Shown here: positions 42,967 to 54,069 of the stretch, one piece after another
Layout: each line of letters opens with the position of its first letter
Numbering within the stretch: the stretch's first letter is position 1
Source: Pachyseris speciosa
Taxonomy: Eukaryota > Cnidaria > Anthozoa > Scleractinia > Pachyseridae
Direction: 5' to 3'
NCBI GenBank assembly: GCA_016490735.1
Contig: JAEMWC010000075.1
Coordinates: forward strand, 1,415,001-1,479,000
Length of the DNA stretch: 64,000 bases
Notes under the pieces: model-generated
Told to the model about the DNA's origin: nothing
The model's input: the letters and a program-made list of their open reading frames with translations, nothing else
Database searches by the model: none
Position numbers and translations under genes: made by a program

Positions 42967-43999
42967 TTCAGTACCACTTTTTGAGCAGTTTTATACCTCG
43001 AATTACCGCGGGACAGGATGTTGCAAAACTCAAGTTCTAAAGCGGATTTCTCACGTTTTCGCTCACGAGCGTGCGAAACACTGTGAGAAATAGCTAGTTC
43101 CTTAAGTTCTAATTTGCCGGCATCCCACCAGATCCGGAGATCGGTGAAAGCAGGTTTGTGAGAACGCCAGACGGGCCAGAAATCGTTTACAGCTGTAAAG
43201 AAACACTCCGATTTTAACAGCTGAGTATTGAACTTCCAAATGCCACGTCCTCTCGGGTTCGAATTTCCGAGGGTAATATGTAAACTAATTAAATGGTGAT
43301 CAGAGTACGCAAAGGTGTACACACGTGGCGAGAAACGCAGGATCGCCAGGCCCGTGGTGTATAAAAACGATCTAGCCGGCAGCCTACAGTATGTGGGCCG
43401 TTGAACCAAGTGTAAAGTCGACCCTTCGGGTTAGAGACACTATAATAATCTTCTAAAGAAAGGGAGTTGGTAAAGGCATGCAAAAGCAAGACAGCCTTGT
43501 TGCCAAAACTGTCATCGCCGCCCCATTTGTCAAGTTGGATATCCGGAACACAGTTAAAATCCCCGACAACAATGGCCTCTAAGTTCGGAAACTTAAAACG
43601 CCACAGATTGTCAAAAAAGGATTCCCGATGACAATGGCGATTGGGACTATAAACATTAATAACTTGAAAACGAAAATTGTGTAGCGCGAGGGACACCACG
43701 ATGACCCTGCCGGCAAGATCGGTTTTATAATCAATGAGTCTTACAGCGCTGTGTGGGTGAACCAGCACTGCAACACCCGCCGATCGATTTGAGCCAGGCG
43801 ACCAAACCGCCGGGCCTCCCCATTCCTTTTCCCACGTCTTACCTTGCTCTTGGTCAGATAAATGGACCTCTTGTAAGAAAAAGAGGTCCGACTTTAAAGA
43901 TTTGAGGCTCTCAAAGACTTTAACGCGCTTGGGACGTTCAGCCAGACCGTTGACATTAACAGATGTTAGTGTAACCGCCATGACTAAAAACAAAAACAA
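42967..43999 (-). pseudogene. L3 LINE ORF2, APE endonuclease part
   Basis: Starts near 43,979 (MAVTLTSVNVNGL). APE motifs: SVNVNGLAER, FLQEVHLSD (catalytic Glu), INVYSPNRH, VVGDFNCV (Asp/Asn), LDRFYT, then after a frame change near 43,390, YSDHHLISL (His). The linker region runs to 42,967, where the giant element interrupts; coding resumes at 21,200. The endonuclease would nick U2 DNA to prime reverse transcription. Frame change and interruption make it inactive. Confidence 0.85.
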
Positions 44000-44039
44000 T
44001 AAGGCTAAAGGTCGCGCGAAGGACCAAAATAAAATTAAT

Positions 44040-45215
44040 GAACGTCTTTGAAGAGGTCGGGAATCTCCCGCCTCAAGTCTTCACTAAAAGAGACAAATTT
44101 AGAGTCCGCTCTGAGAGAGCCTTCAAGTTCAATCCATGCCTGAATTTCTTTATCGGGCCAGTTCTTTCGTGATATGGTTGCCAGTTCGATGCCCTTGTAA
44201 TTACCACGATTTTGGTGGTGATACAGCGCGCGAAGCGCGGTGAAAACAGTAGAGGTTAGATGTGGCGATAAAGCAGCCCATTCAGGGCCGTCCTTCCTAA
44301 TAGCTTGTGTGAAGTGGCAGAGAAAGGGGTTATTTGGGTAACCTTGTCATTTGGTCGCGGGCTTGTCCGCTTTTGCAGGGGAAGACGGGGGCGCTTACGC
44401 GAACCTTCGGTTGTCTCCAGGAACAGGTTCTGAGATACCGCGGCGACAGCAGCATAACTTGGCGGCGATGTGGCCGAGGATGAAGCAGTGGTGGAGGGGC
44501 TTTGAGCTGAAAGCGGTTCGCTCGCTGTTTCGGCCAGGGTTGGCGCCTCCGACTCCATAGCCGTACTTTCGTCAAGGTTCTCTGGAGGGGTAGCCTCCAT
44601 GTTATCGCGCGGGTGTTGTGCAGCTGGTTTCGGCGCTGGGCCGCGTTGTTTTGGACAGGTCTTGACGAGGTGGTCAGTTGAATTGCAACGATAGCAAGTA
44701 ATGGGTTGCCCCGTATATTTAAAGTGAATTTCGACGCCCTGTGTGACCAGACGCCTAGGTAAATCATGACTGATGTGGGTGAAATCGGCCACGCAGATGC
44801 CTCGTTCTATATGCTCGAAACCTTCATCTTTGAAATAAAGGCGGCGAAGATTCAGAGATTTCAGATCCCCATATTGACAGAGCAGAGCTACCAAATCGCT
44901 GTCGGGGACTTCTACGGATACAAAAAGGGAGACGCTCACGGTTTTGTGTCCCAGCATTTTCAGCGGAAAGTTTCTGTGCTCGTAGTCAAAACCAGCCGTC
45001 GCAAGGCGGGTTGCAGCTTCCGGTCCTTTAAGCGTCAAGTCAAAACATTTTCCTCCGTATTGGGGGACCACACCAACAATTTCGTCTTGAAAGTCGGGCA
45101 AAGCGCGGATAATCTCCAAAGCGTCGAGCTTTATTCCCTCTTCGACGATCAGCCGAACTATTCGCTTGTGCGAGAAGACAGCACGCGGCGCCCGGGCGGC
45201 CATCACGCCGAGCAT
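44040..45215 (-). pseudogene. L3 LINE ORF1, one frameshift near its 3' end
   Basis: A 319-codon open stretch (45,215-44,256); the likely start is MAARAPRAVFSH at 45,203. An N-terminal RRM-like region is followed by a single knuckle, CYRCNSTDHLVKTC (about 44,690). Then comes a Pro/Ser/Ala-rich linker and a basic segment (GSRKRPRLPLQKR). A frame change near 44,330 leads into a conserved C-terminus (KNWPDKEIQAWIELEGSL… to about 44,040). One knuckle instead of three distinguishes it from L1, L4 and L5. Confidence 0.78.
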
Positions 45216-45396
45216 GTGCTACTACGAAGACGAAAGCGTCCTCAAAACACGGCAGAAAAGGCTCAGAAAAACACAGTAATGAAATCCACAACAATCCTAA
45301 GCACGTTAAGAGAAAGCAGCGCCAAAAACCAAGGAGATCCAAGCGAGGAAAAAGGAAATATTCACGTTTTCGGTCGGAGCAACCGGAAACGTGACC

Positions 45397-45409
45397 GATA
45401 AGAACAGAT
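45397..45409 (-). pseudogene. 13-nt U2 remnant between two LINEs
   Basis: The minus strand reads ATCTGTTCTTATC, U2 nt 38-50. It lies between the A-run at the L4 3' end and the L3 5' end. It is the 5' target duplication of L3 (3' copy at 13,916-13,928) and at the same time the 3' flank of L4. Confidence 0.88.
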
Positions 45410-45835
45410 TTTTTTTTGTGAAAAAATAAAAACTTTATTCACAATCCGAGATCAAAGATCCCTAAAGAAACAATTACAAAGTCTAAAGGAAAAGAACAAA
45501 AACTATCTGCCTAAACAACTACGTAATCTCACCTAACTGACTAAACAACAACAGTATATACAACCAGGCGGAAGGGACCCCGGGAGAAAACAAGCCACAG
45601 CCAGATCGCAACCGCCCTAAAAAACACATGTACACTATATACAGAATAAAAGCGCGCATAGCTAACCACACAAGAAACCCTCCCGAGCAAAGCCGGAGTA
45701 GGCGTTCCCCTACCAAACAAATTTCCAGAAGGAAGCCCCTGAAACAGCAAGTTAACAGATTCCCCCAACAGGACCCTTGATGGAGCAGACCACGAACAGC
45801 GCACAGCACAAGCGAGAAGAAGGCCAAATGTATAC

Positions 45836-48800
45836 CTAGATATGTAAGCGTAAAGATCCATCCTCTACGGTACAAAAATGACTAATACCCCATGACTCGA
45901 AAAAGCGAGAGTCAGACAAACGGAAGAAATCAAGAGAAATTCTGCGTTTAACATCAAGACGAACATAACGAATTATGCCACGGTGATCCTCAGTTCCATT
46001 ATAAAAAGTGGCCTTATTACGGAAGACCCAAATACCGTAGAGGATGGACTTGACGAGAAAATGCGCGATGTGAGCCCTCTTAGGAGAAACAGAGGGCCAG
46101 CGAAAAAAGAAAACAAAAATAAAATTGGGGACAAATTGAATACCCAGCACCGAGGTTAAAAGAGGTGAGAAAAAATTCCAAACACGTTTAACACGGACAC
46201 AATTTAAAAAGCAGTGGTCAATGGTCTCTCGCCAAGGGCAAGAGGCACAGATAGCGGAATTAATATAACCCCACATGTGTAAGGAATCACGAACCTTGAC
46301 AGCACGGAGGGTTATAAGCCACGACAAATCATTCTTATAATTCTCAGTGAAAGAATCCCGGACAAGAGACCAGTGACCACTAAGAGAAAACCCGGTCCGG
46401 AGATTTGGGGCCAAGAGTGGGGGAGAATTGGCGGGGACGAAGAAAAGGCAAGTAACGTCTTATAGATAGCGTTAGAAGAAAGATCAGAGTCGTGGACAAT
46501 GGATAAAGTATCTAGACAAGCGCTATAAAAAGGGGTGGGAAAAGCAGCACTAGGGGAAAGATTGTCACGAAGATGGGACCACTGAGGGTGAAGAGAAGAC
46601 AAACGCCTGCCAATAAAATATTTTGACAGGAAAAAGCTAGAATCTACAGGAGTATCAAGGATAGAAACCATCCCCGCCAATTGATGAGCCTGACATTTCA
46701 ATTTCAAGTTAATTATGCCAACACCGCCGGCCTTTAGGCCGAGGTAGCAAGTATTACGCACAATAGTCTCAATTTTACTACCCCAGAGAAAAGGCCAGAC
46801 CAGGCTCTTAACCCGCGCTAGGACCCATTCCGGCAGAGTAAGAACTCTGGCCAGGTAAGCAAATTTGCTTAACCCAAGAGTATTTACAATAAGGGCCTTA
46901 CCTGGGAAGGACAAGGATCTAGCCCTCCAGAGGTTAAGGGACTTCTCGAGCTTATTAATTTTGGACTGCCAATTATCCTCCTCAGTGGGGACGACACCAA
47001 AAACAACCCCAAGAACCTTCATTTTTTTCACCCAAGTAAGCCCTAGAGGCTCATCTAGGCGAGACCTCCAGGCACCTAGCCACATAGCCTCCGTTTTGGA
47101 TTTATTCAATTTAGCGCCAGAGCCACACTCATAAATGTTAATGCAATCGAAGAGCCTATACAAAGATGGAAGGTCCTTGAGGATGGTTGTGGTATCATCA
47201 GCATAGAGACGAACCTTTGCCTGACGGCCACAAGCCCCGGGTAAGAGAAAACCCTTAACCTCTGGATTACGACGAATTAAAGAGCCTAAAACTTCAACAC
47301 AGAGGACATAAAGAAGGGGAGATAACGGGTCCCCCTGTCTGACCCCACGATTAAAAAAGATCTTATCCGTGAGCCAATCATTCAAAATTATCTGCATATA
47401 AGCACCACTATAAAAAGTTGAAATCCATCGCAAAAAATCAGGTCCCAAACCAAAAATTAAACAGCAGTTCGTGAAGGAAAGAGCGGTTGACTCTATCAAA
47501 GGCTTTCTCCTGATCAAGGCTAACTAAAATGGCAGCCTCATCTGTCTGCTCAATGTAGTCAAAAACATCTCGTAACAAGGTAACATTCGAGAAAATCGAA
47601 TGCCCCGGAACAGAGCAAGTCTGGTCCGGCTGAACAATATGTTCAAGAACCTTAGAAAGGCGAGTGGTAATAGCTTTAGAAATAAGTTTATAATCTACAT
47701 TGAGCAGGGAGATGGGGCGCCAATTTTTGAAATCTTGGATATCGCCACGTTTCTTAAAAATTAGACGAGTGACACTACCCTTCATAGAGTCAGCAAGTTC
47801 AGTATCCATTAAACATTGATTAGCTACACGGAGGACAAGGGGACCCAAAAGCTCCCAAAAACGTAAGTAAAATTCAAGAGTAAAACCATCTGATCCAGGT
47901 GACCTTCCCAAGTTAAGACCCTTAAGTAAGTCAGTTAATTCAGGAAGAACCATAAGCCCCTCGCATGAGTCACTTAACGCATTACTAAGAGTATTTTCAA
48001 TTGAATCAAAACAATATTGCTTATAAGACGAGTCAATTGGCTCCTCAGAAAACAAATCAGAATAAAACTCTACGTGCGCACGTGCAATTTCATCACATGC
48101 AAAAACTTCAACTCCATTACAATTGAAAACAGAGGAAACAGAATTGCGCTCAATTCGCTCACGCTCCAGTTTAAAGAAAAAACGAGTGGGCTTTTCACCC
48201 TCCTCGAGCCACTGCACACAGGAACGAACCTTAGAGCCCTCCAAAGACCGTAAAATTAGAGCCTTAAGGGTAGACTGTAGGGAAGAAATTTCTTCAGCGA
48301 CAGAAGAGTCGCCAGAAACAAGGCGCTGCTGAAGTCCAATAATACAATTCGTTAAAGAAATACGCTCATGCGAGAGGCTACGGTTCTTCCGACGAGCGTA
48401 ACCAATAATATCAGCTTTGAGGGAAGATTTCAAAAAATCCCACCGAACTTTGACTGATGGAAAGCGACTTATGACCCCAGAAAGCTTGCGAATCCTGTCC
48501 TCAATGAAAGTACAAAAAGCTAAATCATATAACAAAGAAGAGTTAAATTTCCAGAGGCCAGGACCGCGAGCAAGGCCTGGATTAATTTCGAGAGAAAGAC
48601 TGACATATTTATGATCAGAAAAACAACAGGGGGAAATATCACAAGAACGAACAGAGGAAAACAAGTGGTTAGAGACGAAAAACTTGTCTAAACGCGAACC
48701 AATAGAAAAATCGGAGTTAAACCACGAACACGCGCGCTCGCGAGGATGTAATCTACGCCACGCATCAGAAAGCAAGAGGGAGGCGCGAAAATCCGAGAGG

Positions 48801-49277
48801 TATTTGGCGAGAGAGACATTACCACCAAATTTATCCAAATCCGACTCAACAGTTAAAATCACCCGCAAAAATAAAGGCATCAGCAGAAAAACAATATTCA
48901 TGTAAATTTTCGAAGAAAACCTTCTGATCAGTCAAATTGGTGGGAGCATAGATATTAAGCAAATTTAACTTAAGGTTATCAATCTCCAAAAGAAGGCTAA
49001 TAACCCTACCGTCATGATCTTTCCTCCAAGACAAAACTTTACCCTCAAAAGATTCAGAGATCAAAACGAGAACACCACCCTGCTTGCCAACAGCGGGAGA
49101 CCAAAAACGCGGCCCACGCCAGTCAACAGCAAGTGAATCAAAAACACTAACATCAGAAATTAAGCACTCTTGTATGCAAATGATACCAAAAGCTAGGCGA
49201 ACATAATCAAAAACAGATTTCCGAGTGGTTGAATTAAAACCACGTGTATTAATAGAAAGAATCTTAAGATCCACCAT
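45836..49277 (-). pseudogene. L4 ORF2: APE endonuclease-reverse transcriptase, three frameshifts
   Basis: Start at 49,277 (MVDLKILSINTRGFN). Endonuclease: CIQECLIS, LNIYAPTN, AGDFNC, then a 2-bp deletion near 48,853 relative to L5, RLDKFFVS, FSDHKYVSL. RT: GRSPGSDGFTLEFY, NWRPISLLNVDYKL, PDQTCSVPGHS, SLDQEKAFDRVN, frame change at 47,440-47,510, GVRQGDPLSPLLYVL, LYADDTTTI (47,200). Frame change near 46,330, then the C-terminal zinc motif CASCPWRETIDHC to the stop at 45,836. The PDQTC-VPG motif places it in the Tx1 group. Confidence 0.88.
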
Positions 49278-50827
49278 GACGGTCGGTTAGTAGCTTTCCG
49301 GCGAGAACCTACAGGAGGGGTCGGGGCCGTAGCCTTACGTACCGGGATGGGAGATGAAAGATCTAGCCTAGCAGGCTTACGCGCAAATTTCTTCGAAACA
49401 ACTTTTTTCCATTCACCAACCATTTTAACAGGAGTATCCAAAAGAGAAGCAGACTCACTCATATCCAGATCGTCTTCAGGGTCATCTTGGGTAGATTGGG
49501 AGTCGAAGAGGGGTGGAGAGGCCTCTTCAACATCAACATCCATAGCTTGAGAAACACTTCTAGCAGCATCAGCACATAAAACATCGTCCTCAACCTCCTC
49601 GGCAGCGGCAGCAAGGGCAGCATCAGACGAGGTGGACGATATAGACAGAGGATTAAAGGCGGAAGCAGAATCCTTCAAAGGAGCCACAGGGACCCCAGCC
49701 GAGGGAGGAATAATTCCAGAAGACTCAGAACCAAGATCAGTAGGAGCAGGTGAAGCAGACGGAGAAACAGGAGAAGGACCATCAGAAGCCGTGGATGTAA
49801 ACTGCGAAATATCGGGAGAATCCCGAGACGGACCAGAGGAGGATGAGGACGATGTAGACGACGAAGACGATGACGATGAAGAGGAAGAGGATAGTGAAGA
49901 CGGTGGTGGAGACGGAGACGGAGACGGAGGAGCAGCTGGCGAGGAAGACACAGGTCCAGGAGGCGGGGCCCCAGCAGTCGAAGGATGATCCTCCGCAGCA
50001 GGGGCATCACGCTAACGAGCAGGCTTGCGACGCCAGGAGTGAGGGCAATCAGCAGCAAAATGGCCAGTATTAAGACAAACACAGCATCGCTTTGCCTCCT
50101 TGCACTGTGGAGACTCGTGGCAAAGACCATCACAGTTAAAGCAAATAACGTTGGCGCAGGAGGCTGCCTGATGACCCGGGAGATTACACTTACGACACGT
50201 AGGAGTTTGCTTGTCATGTTTGGTACACAAAAGATAACGACCAAAGCGATACAATGGAACAGCTTCATTTAAATACATAGCAACGACACGTACACCACTG
50301 CTGACAGTTGCATGAGTTGGTAACTTAGGACGACAAATAAACTCAACAGCACCATATTTTTCAAAACAGACACGGAGAGCAGAATAAGGCAACTCATACG
50401 GAGTGCCGTAGACAGCAATAAAAGTATGGCCATCTTTCGAGGCTTCAGAGCGAGTTTCGTGAGGAATGAAGGAAGACTTGCGTAGGAAGTTGTTGCGAGT
50501 CGCTTCGGTAGTAAAGGTCAAAGTCACCCACCTATTAAGGCCAGTTTGAGCGCAAAGGACAGAAGACACGGGAATGTCGATATTGGCAAGATCGGTGAAC
50601 ACATCATTGAGGTTTGAATCTTCGGGAAGGCGGAAATTAGCCGAGCAGGGCCTATCCGGTAACGCATTCAAAGAATCAAAATATTTCTTCTCGAAATCCG
50701 ACCCACACGCGGGAAACAAAACCAGCATCAAAGTAGCAGGAACAGATGAAAAGCCAGCCGCCGCGGCATAACTGCGACCAGCTGGTAAATTCACCAGCGG
50801 ACAGGGATCATTCATATTATCAGACAT
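49193..50827 (-). pseudogene. L4 ORF1, one in-frame stop
   Basis: ATG at 50,827 (MSDNMNDPCPLVNLPAGRSY). RRM-like region (RWVTLTFTTEATRNNFLRKS…FIAVYGTPYELP), then three knuckles: CRKCNLPGHQAASC, CFNCDGLCHESPQC and CCVCLNTGHFAADC. A TAG at 50,012 (GAG in L5) stops the frame; it continues as a Ser/Pro-rich, then acidic tail to 49,193, overlapping the ORF2 start. The extreme Ser run (about 49,840-49,900) is low complexity. Confidence 0.85.
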
Positions 50828-50928
50828 ACAATTGTAGTAGCGAGGGAGAAGGCGTTCCCGTTCCCCCCCGGCGGGTACTTAGGACTTGCCTAAAAAAGCG
50901 CTACCACAAACGAGCGACACAGCCCTGG

Positions 50929-50953
50929 CTTAGCCAAAAGGCCGAGAAGCGAT
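50929..50953 (-). pseudogene. U2 snRNA nt 1-25 (L4-split gene)
   Basis: Exact match to U2 nt 1-25 (starts ATCGCTTCTCGGCC, ends TTTTGGCTAAG), with the U2 promoter side intact. The rest of this gene is at 45,397-45,409 and 13,779-13,931. Confidence 0.92.
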
Positions 50954-51420
50954 GCCCAAAATTGTTCGCCATAGCTAGGGTGGTTCTTAGCTGCTACCCT
51001 CGAGATATGGTGGTGTGAATGCTGTCGCTTCCCGAGGTATCCTTCCCACACCTTGTCCCTCCACCACCTCCCCCTAAGGGTACTGACCTATAGCACCAGA
51101 GGTATTTACGTTTCGGAAAATACTGCTAACAAGGTTCAAAAATGGACTGTTGACGAAAAATAAATTGCAAGTTGACATGAAAGTAAGCCCCTTGACACAC
51201 AAAAAGTGTGGGAAAATCGATAACATTGAACCGAGGCAAGTCTTTAAGATCTCCATACATTGCTCTCTACAGCTCAGTTTGCATTTCGAGGAAAGTTTGA
51301 CATGCGTAACATGCGTGAAATTATGAGTTGCGTTGATTAGGAATACTACCCAAGCCAGTGTCAAGAAATGCCTCGTTTACACGTTCACTATAAAACAGTA
51401 AATTTGCGCTGCCTTCTCTC
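50954..51420. promoter_or_regulatory. U2/5S divergent intergenic region, copy 2
   Basis: 467 bp conserved with the other two copies. Candidate PSE GAGGGTA (minus) at 50,995-51,001. It serves U2 leftwards and 5S rightwards. Confidence 0.6.
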
Positions 51421-51481
51421 GTCTACGACCATACCACAGGGAAAACACCGGTTCTCGTCTGATCACCGAAGTTAAGCCCTG

Positions 51482-51516
<35 letters not shown>

Positions 51517-51541
51517 GGGAATACCCCGTGTTGTAGGCTTT
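51421..51541 (+). rRNA. 5S rRNA, copy 2 (apparently intact)
   Basis: 121 nt starting GTCTACGACCATACCAC and ending GTTGTAGGCTTT. The internal promoter is intact: AAGTTAAGCCCTG (A box) and GGATGGGTGACCGCCTGGGA (C box). Terminal helix GTCTAC…GTAGGC pairs. A TTTT run follows (51,544-51,547) as a Pol III stop. It is the best candidate for a functional gene in the window. Confidence 0.95.
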
Positions 51542-52340
51542 CCTTTTGCGTTTTGGTCACTTAAACTGAGCAATTTTCTTTTTCCCAATGGACATTGCTG
51601 CATTTCTAACAATTATCGGACAGCAAAATGGTCTTAGAACCAGAGAAAGGCCAATAAATTTAATTTCAAATCTTGAAAACAGCCAGCGAACCTGCGCTGG
51701 AAGTTCGTGAGCGCGCGAGAATGTTTAAGTTTCCCTTGTGACATGAAATTAACGCTTGTGACATCAAATTACCCGAATAACAATCGCCCAAGGGACACTT
51801 GCCAGCTATTTGACAACATTCCCCACGCCTTCACGGCTTGAAACTACGTGCAAAGCAAGCAAACTCAATCAGCGAACGAGTACAATCAAACAACAACGTT
51901 CGCAACGATCTTTGCGACTATGGATTGCCGAATTTAACGCTTCAAACAGCGCGAGCAGACCAAACAAGTTTTCAACGGCACTTGAAATGCTTTCAGAACG
52001 GCAACAAAATAGAAAAATCTACTCACTGTTGGTAGACAGAAATGTCTTCGGCCGAGGCGAGGTTTGGTTGCTTGCTTTTCTTGGTTTTTTTCCCTATTTC
52101 CACTTTCGTGCTGCAAGTGAACAAACGCAGATCCAGAACAACGCATAAATCATTGCCATCTCTGTGTATAATATAAAGAAATCACAAACACAAGCAAACC
52201 TACCTTTTCCTCGGCCTCTGTGAACGATGTGTATTTCAGATCTCCTGTCTCGCTCGCTCCGTCTGTTATCGATCTGCAACAAACAAATTCAAAACTTCCC
52301 CGCTCAGTTTATCAGTAACCAATTGCAACAAGCGTCTAGG
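51542..52340. other. 5S-U1 spacer, copy 2
   Basis: 799 bp, about 90% identical by eye to 2395-3205. No ORF or RNA gene recognised. Confidence 0.6.
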
Positions 52341-52341
52341 C

Positions 52342-52378
<37 letters not shown>

Positions 52379-52431
52379 ATTATACGCTCAAGTTACCCAC
52401 ATTTGGGGTAATCGCAATGGTCACCCAATCA

Positions 52432-52474
<43 letters not shown>

Positions 52475-52502
52475 ATCACAGTACCTCCCGCGTCAGGTAA
52501 GT
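52341..52502 (-). ncRNA. U1 snRNA, nt 3 to 3' end, promoter side lost
   Basis: Well-preserved U1: ACTTACCTGACGCGGG, CATTGCACTTTGATTGGG, GCGATTACCCCAAATG, Sm site AATTTCTGG, final hairpin GCGTTCGCGCTAGTCCCC. The first two nt are replaced by the A-run of a U1-LINE 3' UTR. The U1 promoter is no longer adjacent, so expression would need another start. 162 nt. Confidence 0.9.
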
Positions 52503-52796
52503 TTTTTGTGTTTAAGGCGAACAGGCAGCCCCCCGGTAGGTTGAGTGCAATGGCTCCTGGACATAACAGTCAAATCCCATTCAAAGGCGGAGGAGTGCAA
52601 TGCCAAAGAGAGGGTTCACCAAAAACGCAGGGGCACCGGCTGCCAACTTTGCCAGGGTGTCGAACCCTGCCTCCACAAAAATTAAAACAACCTCCACACA
52701 ACGGATACAGGGGAAACCCGCACAGTAGACCAATTAAGGACACCGAGTGCAAGGAATCCCACACAACGGAAACAAACACAAACACAAGAGCAGGCC
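52503..52796 (-). mobile_element. 3' UTR remnant of a U1-inserted LINE
   Basis: The minus strand ends CGCCTTAAACACAAAAAA directly at U1 nt 3, identical in layout to L2 at 3369-3400. It contains a degenerate relative of the L2 3'-UTR repeat near 52,725. After about 52,796 the sequence switches to U2-LINE L5 ORF2. Confidence 0.78.
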
Positions 52797-52799
52797 ACA

Positions 52800-53889
52800 C
52801 AGGGCCGCCCTCCTCCAGCCACTGAACCCGCGAACGAACCTTAGAGCCCTCTAAAGACCGCAAAATTAGAGCTTTAAGGGCAGACTAAAGGGAAGAAATT
52901 TCTTCAGCTACAGAAGAGTCCCCAGACACAAGGCATTGCTTAAGTTCAATAATACGATTCGTTAAGGAAACACGCTCACGCGAGAGGCTACGGTTCTTCC
53001 GACAAGCATAAACGATAATATCAGCTTTAAGGGAAGATTTCAGAAAATCCCACTAAACCTTGACTGATGGAAAGCATTCTATGATACCAGAAAGCTCACG
53101 AATGCTGTCCTCAATGAAGGTACAAAAGGCTACATCATTTAATAAGGAAGAATTAAATTTCCAGAGGCCAGGACTGCGAATAAGGCCAGGATTAATTTCA
53201 AGGGAAAGACTGACATATTCATGATCAGAAAAACAACAGGGGGAAACATCACAAGAACGAACAGAAGAAAACAGATGGGTAGAGACAAGGAATTTGTCTA
53301 AACGCGAGCCAATGGACAAATCAGAATTAAACCACGAACACGTGCGCTCGCGAGGATGCAGCCTACGCCACGCGTCAGTAAGCGAAAGGGAAGCGCGAAA
53401 ATCAGAGAGGTATTTGGCAAGGGAGACATTACCACCAAATTTGTCTAAATCTGACTCATAGCAGTTAAAATCACCCGCAAAAATTAAAGCATCAGCAGAA
53501 AAACAATATTCATGTAAATTCTCGAAGAAAACTTTCCGATCAGTCAAGTTGGTGGGAGCATAAATATTAAGTAAATTTAACTTAAGATTATCAATCTCCA
53601 AAAGAAGACTAATAACCCTACCGTCATGATCTTTCCTCCAGGACAAAACTTTACCCTCAAAAGATTCAGAGATCAAAACGAGAACACCACCCTGCTTACC
53701 AACAGCGGGAGACCAAAAACGTCGCCCGCGCCAGTCATCAGCAAGCGAGTTAAAAACACTAACATCAGAAATTAAGCATTCTTGTATGCAGATAATACTA
53801 AAAGCTAGACGAACATAATCAAAAAGAGATTTCCGAGTGGCTGAATTAAAACCACGTGTATTTATAGAAAGAATCTTAAGATCCATCAT
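52800..53889 (-). pseudogene. L5 ORF2 N-terminal part (APE endonuclease)
   Basis: An open frame from ATG 53,889 (MMDLKILSINTRGFN) for 278 codons to 53,053. All endonuclease motifs are intact: SINTRGFN, IQECLIS, LNIYAPTN, AGDFNCYESDLDK, FSDHEYVSL. After a stop at 53,053, homology continues to the junction near 52,797 (RVQWLEEGG). No RT remains. It provides the frame reference for the L4 deletion. Confidence 0.85.
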
Positions 53890-54069
53890 GACGGTGGGTT
53901 AGTAGGCTTCCGGCGAGAGCCTACAGGGGGAGTAGGGGCCGTAGCCTTACGTAACGGAATAGAGGACGAAGAATCTAGCCTAGCAGGTTTACGGTAAAAG
54001 CCCTTTCCTTTCTTCCATGCACCAACTACCTTAAAACAGTAGAATCATCTAAAGGAGAAACCGACTCAC

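Larger units (their letters stand above)
42967..45396 (-). mobile_element. L3 LINE 5' portion
   Basis: The first 2.4 kb of L3: leader (45,396-45,216), ORF1 and the endonuclease. The 5' end (GGTCACGTTTCC) directly follows U2 nt 38-50 at 45,397-45,409. With 20,153-21,200 and 13,932-15,639 it makes an element of about 5.2 kb. Confidence 0.85.
45410..50928 (-). mobile_element. U2-inserted Tx1-like LINE (L4), nearly full length
   Basis: A 5.5-kb element with leader, ORF1, ORF2, 3' UTR and a tail (AATAAAGTTTTTATTTTTTC, then an A-run). It is inserted in U2 between nt 25 (50,929) and nt 38 (45,409), i.e. with loss of U2 nt 26-37. ORF1 and ORF2 overlap by 85 bp. Few disruptions: a stop in ORF1 and three frame changes in ORF2, so it is a rather young copy. 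Confidence 0.9.
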
